Counted from the first letter of the stretch, positions 31,211 to 41,613 are shown. The stretch: DNA of 64,000 bases from Gammaproteobacteria bacterium (GCA_020850735.1 JADZEE010000106.1:1-64000); one strand, 5' to 3'. Numbers and translations are program-made. The notes: generated by a model not told the origin, from the sequence alone.

Positions 31211-31342
31211 AAGGCTTCCTCAGAGGCTGAGATTCGTTCGTCGGTCATCGGGAGACTGTGCTCCTGCGCGTGTCCCTGGCCACGCCTTACCGCCGGGTCG
31301 GCTGCGAAGCGACGCACCAGGCGCGGCGACGGGATCACAGCC

Positions 31343-31939
31343 TCAAGGCTCCCTGCGCGACCCGGCGTCATCGCGATCCACGTGGTAGAGCGTCGCGTGC
31401 ACCCGGCCCGCATCGAGCTCACGATGAACGCGCCAGTGTGGCGGGACCGTCTCCGCCGGCGCGCCGCGCGGCCGCTCCACGTACACTCGGGCAGGCACGG
31501 CGAGCCAGCCGCCGTCGAGCAGCCTGCAGCACTCGCTGCGCAGATCGCACTGGTACGGGGGATCGAGAAACACGATGTCGAACGGTCGTGGTCGGCCCGC
31601 GAGCCAGGCCCGCACGTCGGCGCGCATTATCGTAACACCGACCGCCTGCAGGCGGGCGCAGGCGGCCTCGATCGCGTCCGCGGCGCGCCGATCCGACTCC
31701 ACGAAAACGACTTCGGCCGCGTCACGCGACGCGGCTTCCAGGCCGAGCGCCCCCGTGCCGGCACACAAATCCAGGCAGCGGGCGCCGGACAACACAGGCA
31801 TGATCCAGTTGAACAGGGTCTCGCGTACCCGGTCCGGCGTGGGCCGCAGGCCCGCGCAATCGGGCACCGCAATACGCCGGCCGCGCCAGCGCCCGGCAAT
31901 GATGCGCACCCTGCCGGGCAGCGCGGCGCGGGTTTTCAA
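31343..31939 (-). CDS. rsmD: 16S rRNA (guanine966-N2)-methyltransferase
   Basis: RIIAGRWRGRRIAVPDCAGLRPTPDRVRETLFNWI, CLDLCAGTGALGLEAASRDAAEVVFVE, FDIVFLDPPYQ. Confidence 0.95.
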   Translation of the reverse strand: MKTRAALPGRVRIIAGRWRGRRIAVPDCAGLRPTPDRVRETLFNWIMPVLSGARCLDLCAGTGALGLEAASRDAAEVVFVESDRRAADAIEAACARLQAVGVTIMRADVRAWLAGRPRPFDIVFLDPPYQCDLRSECCRLLDGGWLAVPARVYVERPRGAPAETVPPHWRVHRELDAGRVHATLYHVDRDDAGSRREP

Positions 31940-33249
31940 TTCCCACCCCCCACGATCACGGTGACGAAGCGATCAGGACGCACGCGGGCGCGAAAAGCAG
32001 CGTGGGCGCGAGCGGGCGTTACTTCGGCGATGCGGGCCGCGAAGGTGTCGAGATAATCGAGCGGCAGCTCGTAAAAGCCGATGAACGCGACGTATTGCAG
32101 CTTTTTCGCATTGTTGTCTATGCGCAGCGGAAAGCCGCCGATGATGTTCTGCTTCGAGCGCTCGACCTCCTGCGCCGTCGGCCCGTCGTCGATGAACGCC
32201 GCGATGGTCGCGCGCGCGGCGACCTGCGCGGCCTGCGCCTGATCGTTACGGGTCGCCAACGCCACCGAAAACGGTCCCGCGACGCGCAGCGGTTCGAAAT
32301 AGCTGGAAACATCGTAACTCAGGCCGCGCTTTTCACGGATCTCGTCGAACAGACGGCTCACGAAACCGCCACCGCCAAGCACGTGATTGGCCACATAGAG
32401 CGCGAAGTAATCGGGATCGCCGACCCGCATCCCGACCTGGCCCAGGCCGATGTGCGTCTGGCTGGAAGGCAGCGCGTCGTGCACGACGTCAGGCTCGGCC
32501 GGCGCTGCCGGTTCGGCCGGCAAGGGCGGCGCGACCTCGCCTGCGGGCAGCAGCGCAAGCGCACGGGCCACGAGCCGCTCGGCGGCGGCGCGATCGACGT
32601 CGCCGACGATAGCGACGACGGCATTGCGAGCGACGTAGTAGCGGTCGTGAAAAGCGGACACCACACTGGCATCGAGCGCGGCGACGCTGGCCGCCGTGCC
32701 GAGCACCGGTGTGGCGTACGGGTGACCACGGTAGATCTCGGCATACAGCCGGTCGGTGAGCCGTGCGTCCAGTGCCTGCGCGCGTTCCTCGATGCGCACG
32801 CCCTGGCGGGCGCGTTCACGGGCGACCGCCGCCGGCGCCAGCGCCGGCCGGCCGAGCACTTCGGCGAGCAGCTCCACCGCCGGATCGAGCCGGCGCGGGT
32901 CGCTCAGACTACGCAGGTTCACCCACGCCATGTCGCGGTCGACGTCGGTCGAGATCTTCGCCCCCAGCACTGCCAGGCGATCGAACAGATCCTGGGCGCT
33001 GCGGGTGGTAGTGGCTTCCTCGAGCAGGTGGTTGGTGAGTCGGGCGAGCCCCGCATGCTCGCCGTCGCGTGCACTGCCGGCGTCGAAGACCACGCGAACG
33101 TCCACGATCGGCAGCTCGCGGGCCGGCACGAAGTACACCCGCGCGCCGGCGTCGGTGCGCCAGTGCTCGATTCGCGGTCCCGCATGCACCGGCGCGACGC
33201 CGGGGAGCAGGGTGAGGGCGAACAGGGCAAACGCGAGCCGCAGGCGCAT
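31936..33249 (-). CDS. M16 family peptidase-like protein, apparently non-catalytic partner
   Basis: M16 architecture, but the zinc motif region reads HAGLARLTNHLLEEATT (no HxxEH). Confidence 0.88.
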   Translation of the reverse strand: MRLRLAFALFALTLLPGVAPVHAGPRIEHWRTDAGARVYFVPARELPIVDVRVVFDAGSARDGEHAGLARLTNHLLEEATTTRSAQDLFDRLAVLGAKISTDVDRDMAWVNLRSLSDPRRLDPAVELLAEVLGRPALAPAAVARERARQGVRIEERAQALDARLTDRLYAEIYRGHPYATPVLGTAASVAALDASVVSAFHDRYYVARNAVVAIVGDVDRAAAERLVARALALLPAGEVAPPLPAEPAAPAEPDVVHDALPSSQTHIGLGQVGMRVGDPDYFALYVANHVLGGGGFVSRLFDEIREKRGLSYDVSSYFEPLRVAGPFSVALATRNDQAQAAQVAARATIAAFIDDGPTAQEVERSKQNIIGGFPLRIDNNAKKLQYVAFIGFYELPLDYLDTFAARIAEVTPARAHAAFRARVRPDRFVTVIVGGGN

Positions 33250-33261
33250 CGTGGTTGGTGC

Positions 33262-34665
33262 TCAGTGCGCCGCGGCCGGCGGCTCTGGCTCCAGACGGGT
33301 GACGGTGCTCCCATCGGCGAGCAGGTACGCGCGCGCGACCGCCCGCACCTGTGCGGGCGTGACCCGACCGAGCGCGCCGTCATAGTCCTCCCGCAGGCGC
33401 CAGTCCAGACCCGCACTGACGATCAGACCGATTTCCATCGCCTGGTAGAACAGGGAGTCCTGGAGATACAGGCGATTGGTTACCAGACGCGTGCGTGCGC
33501 GCTCGAGCTCGGCGGCACTCACGTCTTGCGCGACGAAGCGGGTCAGGGCGTCCGCGAGCGCGGCTTCGGCGGCGTCGAGTGTCGTGCCGGCTGCGGGCGT
33601 AACCGTGAACGTGAACAGAGTCGGCAAGCGCGCGTACAGGTCGTACTCGCAATCGACGCTGGCGGCGATGGTGCGTTCGCGCACCAGCTCGCGGCGCAGC
33701 CGGGCTCCCGGATCGCCGCACAGGACGCCGGCCAGCAGCTCGAGGGCATATACATCGGCGATACTCGCCGGAGCGTCGCTGCGCACGGCCTGGGCGAGCG
33801 CCGGAACCTTGTAGTCGACGATGAGCAGCGGCAGGCGCGCCGGGATGCGCACGACAGCGCGCTTGGGTCCGAGCTGCGCCGGTTCGACGCGATCGGGCGG
33901 CGGTTCGACCGCGGCCCCGGAAAGGGTGCCGAACCAGCGCACGGCGAGTGCGTGGACGGCATCGGGCTCGACGTCCCCGGCGACGACGAGCACGGCGTTG
34001 GCGGGCTGGTACCAGCGCTCATACCAGCGGCGCAGATCGTCGACCGTAAGCGCGGCCAAATCGCTCATCCAGCCGATGATGGGCTGGCGGTAGGGGCTGA
34101 CCTGGTAAGCGACCGTCCGGGCGATTTCCCAGGCGAGCGCCTGCGGATCGTCATCTGTGCGCAGACGTCGCTCTTCCATGACCACCTTGAGCTCCCTGGC
34201 GAATTCCACGGGTGGCAGCTGCAGGTTGCGCATACGGTCGGATTCGAGCTCGAAGGACAAAGCAAGCCGGGATCGCTCGAGTTGCTGGAAATAGGCGGTG
34301 TAATCGCTGCCGGTGAACGCGTTCTCGCGACCGCCGGCGGCGCTGATGACGCGCGAGAATTCTCCCGGCCCGTAGGCGGCGGTACCCTTGAACATCATGT
34401 GCTCGAGCACGTGCGAAATGCCGGTATACCCGGGCGGCTCGTAGCTCGAACCGACCCGGTACCAGACCTGGGAAACCACGACGGGAGCGCGATGGTCTTC
34501 GTGCACGACGAGTCGCAATCCGTTGTCCAGTCGAAATTCGCGGGTGGCGGCCGCGAGCGGTGCGCACAGCAGCGTCAGGACGATGAGCAGCAGGACCCGG
34601 CCACGGCAGCACCGGGCCGGGTTCGATTCCGGGTCCGGGTAACGCAGTGTTACGATACGGGGCAT
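33262..34665 (-). CDS. M16 family zinc metallopeptidase
   Basis: FRLDNGLRLVVHEDHRAPVVVSQVWYRVGSSYEPPGYTGISHVLEHMMFKGT with intact HxxEH. Confidence 0.93.
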   Translation of the reverse strand: MPRIVTLRYPDPESNPARCCRGRVLLLIVLTLLCAPLAAATREFRLDNGLRLVVHEDHRAPVVVSQVWYRVGSSYEPPGYTGISHVLEHMMFKGTAAYGPGEFSRVISAAGGRENAFTGSDYTAYFQQLERSRLALSFELESDRMRNLQLPPVEFARELKVVMEERRLRTDDDPQALAWEIARTVAYQVSPYRQPIIGWMSDLAALTVDDLRRWYERWYQPANAVLVVAGDVEPDAVHALAVRWFGTLSGAAVEPPPDRVEPAQLGPKRAVVRIPARLPLLIVDYKVPALAQAVRSDAPASIADVYALELLAGVLCGDPGARLRRELVRERTIAASVDCEYDLYARLPTLFTFTVTPAAGTTLDAAEAALADALTRFVAQDVSAAELERARTRLVTNRLYLQDSLFYQAMEIGLIVSAGLDWRLREDYDGALGRVTPAQVRAVARAYLLADGSTVTRLEPEPPAAAH

Positions 34666-34744
34666 CCCACGGTTGCAGTGTTTCGCAATGTGGCCGGCTC
34701 TGACTGCCGCGAGATCCGAATTTTCCCGACTGTTACTGGCACGC

Positions 34745-35650
34745 ATGCTCGAACGTCTGAAGCAGGGCATCAATCGCTCGCGGCGCGGCTTTGCGGAACG
34801 CATTCGCGGGCTGCTCGGTGGTGGATCGGCGGTCGACGCGGCGACGCTGGACTCGATCGAGGAGATCCTGTTGACCGCCGACGTGGGCGTCGAGGCGACC
34901 GACCGGATCATAACAGAGCTGAAACGGAACCGGGATGGAGGCGAACACGCGATGCGTGCGCTGCGAGACCACATGGTCGCCATCCTCGAGCCGGTGGCCC
35001 GGCCGCTCGAAATCGTGCGCCGGCACGATCGACCGTACGTAATCCTCATGGTGGGAGTGAACGGCGTCGGCAAGACCACGACCATCGCCAAGCTGGCGAA
35101 GCAGTTCAAGGAACACGGTCACCGGGTGCTGCTCGCCGCCGGTGACACCTTCCGCGCGGCGGCGGTCGAACAGCTGACGATCTGGGGCGAGCGCCACGGT
35201 GTGCCGGTCGTGAGCCAGAAGCACGGGGCGGATCCGGCCTCGGTATTGTTCGATGCCGTGACCGCAGCGCGCGCCCGGCGACTCGACGTGGTCATCGCCG
35301 ACACGGCGGGGAGGTTGCACACGCAGTCCAACCTGATGGACGAGTTGCGCAAGGTGAAACGGGTTATCGCCAAGATCGATCCGGACGCGCCGGACGAGGT
35401 GCTGCTCGTGATCGACGCGACCACCGGCCAGAACGCGCTCGCGCAGACGCGCGAGTTCCACGAGGCCATCGGCGTCACCGGGATAGCGCTCACCAAGCTC
35501 GACGGCAGTGCCAAGGGCGGCATAGTGCTCGCGCTTGCCGAGCGCTTCGGGATTCCGATCCGTTACGTCGGCGTCGGCGAGGGCGCGAGCGACCTCATGC
35601 GCTTCGACGCGGCCGAGTATGTCGACGCGCTGCTTGCCACGGATCCGTGA
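34745..35650 (+). CDS. ftsY: signal recognition particle receptor FtsY
   Basis: [77 protein letters not shown]. Confidence 0.96.
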   Translation: MLERLKQGINRSRRGFAERIRGLLGGGSAVDAATLDSIEEILLTADVGVEATDRIITELKRNRDGGEHAMRALRDHMVAILEPVARPLEIVRRHDRPYVILMVGVNGVGKTTTIAKLAKQFKEHGHRVLLAAGDTFRAAAVEQLTIWGERHGVPVVSQKHGADPASVLFDAVTAARARRLDVVIADTAGRLHTQSNLMDELRKVKRVIAKIDPDAPDEVLLVIDATTGQNALAQTREFHEAIGVTGIALTKLDGSAKGGIVLALAERFGIPIRYVGVGEGASDLMRFDAAEYVDALLATDP

Positions 35651-35663
35651 CGCCGGCGCTGGG

Positions 35664-36338
35664 ATGATCCGGTTCAGCAAAGTCGCGAAGGTGTACCCTG
35701 GCCGGCGCGAGGCGCTGCGCGAGCTGGATCTGGAGATCGAAAGCGGGGAGATGGTGTTCGTGACCGGGCATTCCGGAGCCGGCAAGAGCACGCTGCTCAA
35801 GCTCGTCGCCCTGATCGAACGCCACGATCGCGGCCAGATCGTGGTCGACGGCCAGAACCTCGAACGACTGGCGCGGCGCGAGGTGCCGTTTTTCCGCCGG
35901 CGCATCGGTTTCATCTTCCAGGACCACCGCCTGCTCGCGGACCGGACGGTATTCGACAACGTCGCGCTGCCGCTGGTGGTTGCCGGACATCGACATCAGG
36001 AGATCGGCCGGCGCGTACGCGCTGCACTCGACAAGGTGGGGCTGCTGGCACGCGAACGCGCGCAGCCGCGTGCGCTCTCCAGTGGCGAGCAGCAGCGAGT
36101 GGGCATTGCCCGCGCCGTCGTCGCACGGCCGGTGCTGCTGCTCGCGGACGAGCCGACCGGTAACCTCGACCCCGAGCTGTCATTGGAGATCATGCGCCTG
36201 TTCGAGCAGTTTCGCGCCGTCGGCGTGACGGTCGTCATCGCGACGCACGCACTGCATCTGGTCGCGGCGATCGGACACCGATCCATACGGCTGCGCGATG
36301 GCAGGCGCGCGGACGACGGCGCAGCCGCGTTGACATGA
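35664..36338 (+). CDS. ftsE: cell division ATP-binding protein FtsE
   Basis: MIRFSKVAKVYPGRREALRELDLEIESGEMVFVTGHSGAGKSTLLKL, FIFQDHRLLADRTVFDNVALPL, LLADEPTGNLDPELS. Confidence 0.96.
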   Translation: MIRFSKVAKVYPGRREALRELDLEIESGEMVFVTGHSGAGKSTLLKLVALIERHDRGQIVVDGQNLERLARREVPFFRRRIGFIFQDHRLLADRTVFDNVALPLVVAGHRHQEIGRRVRAALDKVGLLARERAQPRALSSGEQQRVGIARAVVARPVLLLADEPTGNLDPELSLEIMRLFEQFRAVGVTVVIATHALHLVAAIGHRSIRLRDGRRADDGAAALT

Positions 36339-37324
36339 GCTTGCGGCGCAAACGCAGCCGGATCCAGGGCGCGCCGGCGCGTTGGCGCGCCGACGCCTGG
36401 CTGACTGGTCACGCGCGTGCGTTTCTGTTCAGCCTCGGCCAGCTCGTGCGCGCGCCGGCGAATACGCTGATGACGGCGGCCGTCATCGGCATCGCGCTCG
36501 CGCTGCCGGCCGGATTGCTGGTGCTGCTGGAGGACCTGCGGGACCTCGGCCGGGGCCTCGACACGGAGGCGCAGGTGTCACTGTTCCTCCAGCCGACAGT
36601 GCCGGACGAGAGTGCCCGCAGGCTCGCGAGCGAGCTCGAGCGCCGGCGCGACGTGGCTCGGGTTGAAGTGATCGACCGGCTCGCGGCGCTGGCCGAATAC
36701 AGCCGTGCCAGTGGATTCGGGGAAGCGGTCGCGCTGCTCGACGAAAACCCCTTACCCGCGGTGCTGGTCGTGCACCCGCGCGCCGACGCGTCGACGGCCG
36801 CCGCCGTGGAGGCGTTCGCGGCAGCGATGGAGCGCCGGCCGGAGGTTGCGGTGACGCAGGTGGATCGGGCCTGGCTGCAGCGCCTGCATGCGATGACGGC
36901 GCTGGCTCGCCAGGCGGTGCTGGTCCTGGCGGTGCTGCTCGGTGTCGCCGTACTGCTGGTGGTGGGAAACACGATCCGGCTCGGCATCGCAAATCGCCGC
37001 GCGGAAATCGACATTGCACAACTCGTAGGCGCTACCGACGCCTTCGTACGCCGGCCGTTTCTCTATCATGGTGCGCTGCTGGGCGTGTTCGGGGCGCTGA
37101 TGGCCTGGGTCACCGTAGTCGCGAGCCTGCTCGCCCTGCAGGGCCCGGTCAGCCGGCTCGCGAGCCTCTACGGCAGCGGGTTCTCACTCGGCGGGCCCGG
37201 CCTGGCCGGTGCGCTGCTGCTGCTGCTCACGGGCGGCGGGCTCGGCCTGCTCGGCGCCTGGGTTGCGGTGGCGCACCAGCTCGCGTCGCTGCGCCGCCGT
37301 ACCGGCAGCTGGTTCGTAGAGTAA
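36335..37324 (+). CDS. ftsX: cell division protein FtsX
   Basis: Follows ftsE with ATGA overlap; four TM topology; LVGATDAFVRRPFLYHGALLGVFGALMAW. Confidence 0.93.
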   Translation: MSLRRKRSRIQGAPARWRADAWLTGHARAFLFSLGQLVRAPANTLMTAAVIGIALALPAGLLVLLEDLRDLGRGLDTEAQVSLFLQPTVPDESARRLASELERRRDVARVEVIDRLAALAEYSRASGFGEAVALLDENPLPAVLVVHPRADASTAAAVEAFAAAMERRPEVAVTQVDRAWLQRLHAMTALARQAVLVLAVLLGVAVLLVVGNTIRLGIANRRAEIDIAQLVGATDAFVRRPFLYHGALLGVFGALMAWVTVVASLLALQGPVSRLASLYGSGFSLGGPGLAGALLLLLTGGGLGLLGAWVAVAHQLASLRRRTGSWFVE

Positions 37325-37465
37325 GCGCTCACTGCGCAGTATCGAGCGTAGTGACAATGACCTTTGAAGCATGGCGATGGCGCACGGCGAGTGGCTGCGC
37401 GGTGGTCTCGGGGCCGACCGCGACGAGCCCCCGGCCCGAGCCGCCGGACGGAACCGGGGCGTGGC

Positions 37466-37492
37466 TTAGCACTCCAACCCACGGAGTGCTAA
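37466..37492 (+). promoter_or_regulatory. CIRCE element (HrcA operator) upstream of rpoH
   Basis: TTAGCACTC-CAACCCACG-GAGTGCTAA: both 9-bp half-sites and the 9-nt spacer match CIRCE exactly; overlaps a candidate promoter TTAGCA (37466-37471) - 18 nt - TAAAAT (37490-37495). Confidence 0.93.
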
Positions 37493-37529
37493 AATCACCG
37501 TCAAGGCCAACGAACGGAGGAAACTGAAG

Positions 37530-38402
37530 ATGAGCTCGATCGCTGTACCCGTGACGCTGCCGGGAGGCTCGTTGGACAGCTATATCCAGCGCGTCATCAG
37601 CTTTCCGATGCTCAGCGCGACCGAGGAACGTGAACTGGCCGAGCGCTTCCGCCGCGACGAGGACCTGGACGCCGCCCGGCAGTTGGTACTGGCGCACCTG
37701 CGGTTCGTGGTGCGCGTGGCCGCCGGCTACGGCGGCTATGGTCTCGCGCAGAGCGACCTCATCCAGGAAGGCAACATCGGTCTGATGAAGGCGGTCAAGC
37801 GCTTTGATCCGGACATGGGCGTGCGGCTCGTGTCGTTCGCGGTGCACTGGATCCGTGCCGAGATCCACGAGTTCATCCTGCGCAACTGGCGTATCGTCAA
37901 GGTGGCCACGACCAAAGCGCAGCGCAAGCTGTTCTTCAACCTGCGCCGGGCGAAAAAACGGCTCGGCTGGATGAATTCCGGCGAGGTTCGGGCCGTGGCC
38001 CTGGATCTTGGTGTCAGCGTGCGTGACGTCGTCGAGATGGAGCAGCGGCTCAACGCCCATGACGCCACCTTCGACGGCGCCCCCGAGGACGACGAGGACT
38101 GTGTGTTCGCGCCGGCGAGCTATCTGGAGGACTATCGTTACGAGCCGCAGGCGCTGGTCGCCGAAGCCCAGGTGGAGGCCATGCAGCAGCAGCGTCTGCA
38201 GGCGGGTATCGCCACGCTGGACGAGCGCAGCCGCGACATCATCGAGGCCCGCTGGCTGACCGAGCCCAAAGCCACGTTGCAGGACCTGGCCGAACGCTAC
38301 GGGGTGTCTGCCGAACGCATCCGCCAGATCGAGCAGGGTGCTTTCAAGCGCCTGCGCAATTCGCTCGCCGACGAACCGGCACTGCTGCCCGCGCCCGCCT
38401 GA
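37530..38402 (+). CDS. rpoH: RNA polymerase sigma-32 factor
   Basis: [65 protein letters not shown] (RpoH box), region 4 [29 protein letters not shown]. Confidence 0.97.
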   Translation: MSSIAVPVTLPGGSLDSYIQRVISFPMLSATEERELAERFRRDEDLDAARQLVLAHLRFVVRVAAGYGGYGLAQSDLIQEGNIGLMKAVKRFDPDMGVRLVSFAVHWIRAEIHEFILRNWRIVKVATTKAQRKLFFNLRRAKKRLGWMNSGEVRAVALDLGVSVRDVVEMEQRLNAHDATFDGAPEDDEDCVFAPASYLEDYRYEPQALVAEAQVEAMQQQRLQAGIATLDERSRDIIEARWLTEPKATLQDLAERYGVSAERIRQIEQGAFKRLRNSLADEPALLPAPA

Positions 38403-38484
38403 GATCCCCGCGCAGCGCCGGCGACACCCGCCGGCACACGAACGACTCCGCGCGGGCCGCAGGCTCAGGCCCGGCCGCGGCCGC

Positions 38485-39177
38485 TCACTTCGGCTGCGGC
38501 TGCGCGAGGCGCTCCCGAAACCTGAGGCGCGCATGCACGGCGGCTAGGTACAAGGCCAGGAACACGCCGAAGTACAGCTCCTGCGGCTCGCTCCAGCGCA
38601 GCTCGAGGGGCAGCGGGCCGAGGTGCAGGAGATCCTTGAGGTGATCCGGCATCCGGATCAGGATCGCCAGCGCGGCCGCGGGAAAGCACAGTGGCGCGGG
38701 CCAGAACCAGGACCGCCAGTCGTCGTCGGGCCAGCGCGCGCGGCGGCGCAGCAGCGGCAGCAGGACGCCCCCCACCAGTACCCATAGCTCGAGCAGCAGA
38801 CGTGGCTTCTGGTCCAGCCAGCTCGTCATGTTGTGCAGGTTGGTTTCGTTCTGGTCGTTCAGGGCCCGGACAGCCTCGGGTGTGGCCCAGCCGAACAACT
38901 GCTGCCCCCAGCTGAGCTCTTCACCCGCGAAGTAGACGCAGCCGAGCACGACGCACGCCATCCAGGCTGCGAGCCAGCGGGCCGGCAGCAGCCGCGCGCG
39001 GCGCAGCGTGTGGATACCGTGGATGATGCCGACGACGAGCACCGCCGGGGTCGCCAGCTCAATGATCCCGAGTTCGCCGTCGAACAGTTTTCGGTACAGC
39101 GGCGCGCTGGCGATTCGCACCCCGAGCAGCACGGCCATGAAACCGAGCGGCAGCCACAACCAGGCCCAGCGTGGCAT
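38485..39177 (-). CDS. hypothetical integral membrane protein
   Basis: Multiple TM helices; FAGEELSWGQQLFGWATPEAVRALNDQNETNLHNM. Confidence 0.7.
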   Translation of the reverse strand: MPRWAWLWLPLGFMAVLLGVRIASAPLYRKLFDGELGIIELATPAVLVVGIIHGIHTLRRARLLPARWLAAWMACVVLGCVYFAGEELSWGQQLFGWATPEAVRALNDQNETNLHNMTSWLDQKPRLLLELWVLVGGVLLPLLRRRARWPDDDWRSWFWPAPLCFPAAALAILIRMPDHLKDLLHLGPLPLELRWSEPQELYFGVFLALYLAAVHARLRFRERLAQPQPK

Positions 39178-39214
39178 CAGGCTCGGGACCGGTGGCGGGT
39201 GGGCAGACACGTAC

Positions 39215-40141
39215 TCAGAGCTGCGCGAGCAGCGCGCGCACGGGCAGATAGTAGTGATCGAGGAACAGGGCGAGAAACACACCCATCAGGTAAACGATGG
39301 AGTAGGCGAAGGTGCGCAGTGCGAGGCGGTCGTCGGCATCGATCTGCATGCGCACGGCGTAGTACAGGAACACCATGTCGAGGGGCACGACGCAGGCCAG
39401 GTAGATGGGGCCGCTCATGTAGGTTGCATACGGGAGCAGCGTGCAGGCGATCAGCACCAGTGTATAGAGCAGGATCTGCAGGCGCGTGTAATCGACCCCG
39501 TGCGTCACCGGCAGCATCGGCACGTCGGCGCGCGCATACTCGTCGCGACGGTAGATCGCGAGCGACCAGAAGTGTGGCGGCGTCCAGGCGAAAATGATGA
39601 GGAAAAGCAGCAGGCTGTGCGGGTCGACACTGCCGGTGACGGCGGTCCAGCCCAGTACCGGTGGCGCGGCACCCGCGGCACCGCCAATGACGATGTTCTG
39701 CGGTGTCGCCCGCTTGAGGTACAGGGTGTAGATCACCGCATAGCCGATCAGTGACGCGAAAGTCAGCGCCGCCGTGAGCACGTTGACGAACACGACCAGG
39801 ATGACCATGGCAAGGACGCCGATCGTGACGGCGAACAACAGCGCCTGCGCGCGGTTCAACTCGCCCTGGGGCAGCGGCCGATGGCGCGTGCGATCCATCA
39901 GCGCGTCGATACGGTGATCGGCCACGTGGTTGATGGCGGCGGCGGCGGCGGCCGCCAGCCCGATGCCGAGCGTCGCCGCGACCAGCACGGTCGGCGTCAC
40001 GAGCCCGGGGGTGGCCATCAGCATACCCACGATCGCGGTAAAAACGATGAGCGCGACGACGCGCGGCTTGCACAATTCCAGGTAGTCGCGCCAGGAAGCG
40101 CTCGCTGCAGTCAGCGTCGTGGTGGGTAGACGGGTATTCAT
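39215..40141 (-). CDS. ctaB: protoheme IX farnesyltransferase (heme O synthase)
   Basis: [74 protein letters not shown]. Confidence 0.95.
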   Translation of the reverse strand: MNTRLPTTTLTAASASWRDYLELCKPRVVALIVFTAIVGMLMATPGLVTPTVLVAATLGIGLAAAAAAAINHVADHRIDALMDRTRHRPLPQGELNRAQALLFAVTIGVLAMVILVVFVNVLTAALTFASLIGYAVIYTLYLKRATPQNIVIGGAAGAAPPVLGWTAVTGSVDPHSLLLFLIIFAWTPPHFWSLAIYRRDEYARADVPMLPVTHGVDYTRLQILLYTLVLIACTLLPYATYMSGPIYLACVVPLDMVFLYYAVRMQIDADDRLALRTFAYSIVYLMGVFLALFLDHYYLPVRALLAQL

Positions 40142-40259
40142 GCGGTATCCCGGGCCGGCGGGCGGCCCGCGCCGAATGCAGCCCAGCCACCGGGCGACAA
40201 TGATAGCGGAGGGGTAGCGCCGGGCCTAGTGCGGCCGGAATTGAAACGCGTGCCCACCA

Positions 40260-40886
40260 TCAGCCGCGACCTCCGCTCGCGACGCCGAGCAGGCGCTTGA
40301 GATCGTCGACGAATCCGGTAAAGGGAAACTCCGGCGGATAGCGGACGACGGCCCGGCCACCCGGATCGATCACCATGACCGTTGCAGCGGGCGCGCCGGC
40401 CGTGTCGGTGCGCAGCAGGGGCGCGATCGCCGACCAGGCGGCAGGTGGCAGACGGGTGGCCGCCGCGGGCGGCTGGGGCTCCAGCAGCGCGCGCGCAGCG
40501 GGTGGCGCATCCGGCGCCTGCAGCAGCACGCGCTGGAGACGCAGCGTATGTTTGCCGGTCGCGAGCTGCGCGCGGCGCAGCGCCTCCAGAGCGGCAACGC
40601 ACGGCGCGGCGCACGCGCCGTTCACGACCAGTGCCAGCAACCACGGGTTGCCGTCACCCGGCACGCGCAGCTCCCGTCCCCCGGGCAGGTTGGCCGCAAT
40701 CGCGGGCAACGGCCGGGGCGGTGTGTACAGCTCGCCGTGAACGACGAGCTGCGCGGGGCGCCACGCGGGTATCCCAACGACCAGCAGCCACGCGATCAGC
40801 GCCGGCAGCACGCAGATCACGACGATGGCAATCAGCGCCGGGCGCGCCGATGAATGCCGTAGCGGCGCGGACTCGCGGTCATTCAC
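40260..40886 (-). CDS. membrane-anchored cytochrome oxidase-associated protein
   Basis: Single N-terminal TM plus thioredoxin-fold-like soluble domain, located between surf1 and ctaB; GTG start at 40886. Confidence 0.65.
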   Translation of the reverse strand: MNDRESAPLRHSSARPALIAIVVICVLPALIAWLLVVGIPAWRPAQLVVHGELYTPPRPLPAIAANLPGGRELRVPGDGNPWLLALVVNGACAAPCVAALEALRRAQLATGKHTLRLQRVLLQAPDAPPAARALLEPQPPAAATRLPPAAWSAIAPLLRTDTAGAPAATVMVIDPGGRAVVRYPPEFPFTGFVDDLKRLLGVASGGRG

Positions 40887-41613
40887 GATCGGTGCTGCCT
40901 GCGCTGCTGAAGCCGTAGAACCCGTAGATGAACACCAGCGCCAAGGCGAAACCGAACCATTGCACGGCGTAAGCGACGTGACGTTCGGGCTGCGGTGAAG
41001 GTGGCGGCGGCAACGGCGCGAGCGCGGCGGGGGATCCCGTATCGAGCGCGAGGACGAAGGGCGCGATTGCGTGCTCGAGCACCCGGGCAGCGGCGGCCGG
41101 ATCGACGGCGAGCGCCCGCCAGGTACCGACGTCCAGGGCTTCCATGCGTTCGTCGCCGAGTACCACGCCCGGGCGATAGGGGACACGAACGACCCCGACC
41201 AGCCGCGCCGACGCCGGCGCGTCCGCAACCAGCGGAAGCCGATCCCGTGCGCCGCCCGCGGCGGACCAGCCGCGCTCCACGAGCAGCCAGGTCGCGGCGC
41301 CGGCGGGCGCGAACACGTCGAGGACTGCGTAACCCGGCACACCCGCACGCGCAATGTTGTCGACGAGAAAACGCGCCCGCGCAACGAAGTCGCCCCGGAT
41401 CGCCAGGTGCTGGCCGGGGGCGAGCGGCGGCAGCGGGCCCGTGGGGACCTCGATTGCGGTCAGCTCGGTGCCGCGTGCTTCGGTGGCGGCAAACGCACGC
41501 TTGTCGTCCGCGCGATGCAGTTGCCACATCCCGAGGATTGAGAACAGCGGCACGAGCAGCAAAGTCAGCACGGTCGGCCAGCGCCCCGGCCGGAATCCGC
41601 GCACGGCACTCAC
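40879..41613 (-). CDS. SURF1 family cytochrome oxidase biogenesis protein
   Basis: FSILGMWQLHRADDKRAF, GYAVLDVFAPAGAATWLLVERGWSAAG, HVAYAVQWFGFALALVFIYGFY. Confidence 0.92.
   Translation of the reverse strand: MSAVRGFRPGRWPTVLTLLLVPLFSILGMWQLHRADDKRAFAATEARGTELTAIEVPTGPLPPLAPGQHLAIRGDFVARARFLVDNIARAGVPGYAVLDVFAPAGAATWLLVERGWSAAGGARDRLPLVADAPASARLVGVVRVPYRPGVVLGDERMEALDVGTWRALAVDPAAAARVLEHAIAPFVLALDTGSPAALAPLPPPPSPQPERHVAYAVQWFGFALALVFIYGFYGFSSAGSTDRE

Noticed and set aside
31211-31342. Possible small gene between coaD and rsmD
   Set aside because: The only ORF (31207-31422, minus) overlaps the rsmD 3' end and has no recognisable features or RBS.
34673-34744. Earlier ftsY start giving 24 extra residues
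   Set aside because: Extension MQCFAMWPALTAARSEFSRLLLAR crowds the start of the divergent M16 gene and lacks FtsY-like character; MLERLKQG at 34745 is more FtsY-like.
32002-35145. 1047-aa plus-strand ORF
   Set aside because: Antisense to the two M16 peptidases and out of frame with ftsY; a GC-driven spurious ORF.
38411-38440. GCCGGCgacacccGCCGGC hairpin after rpoH as a terminator
   Set aside because: Perfect 6-bp stem but no downstream T tract; not enough to call an intrinsic terminator.
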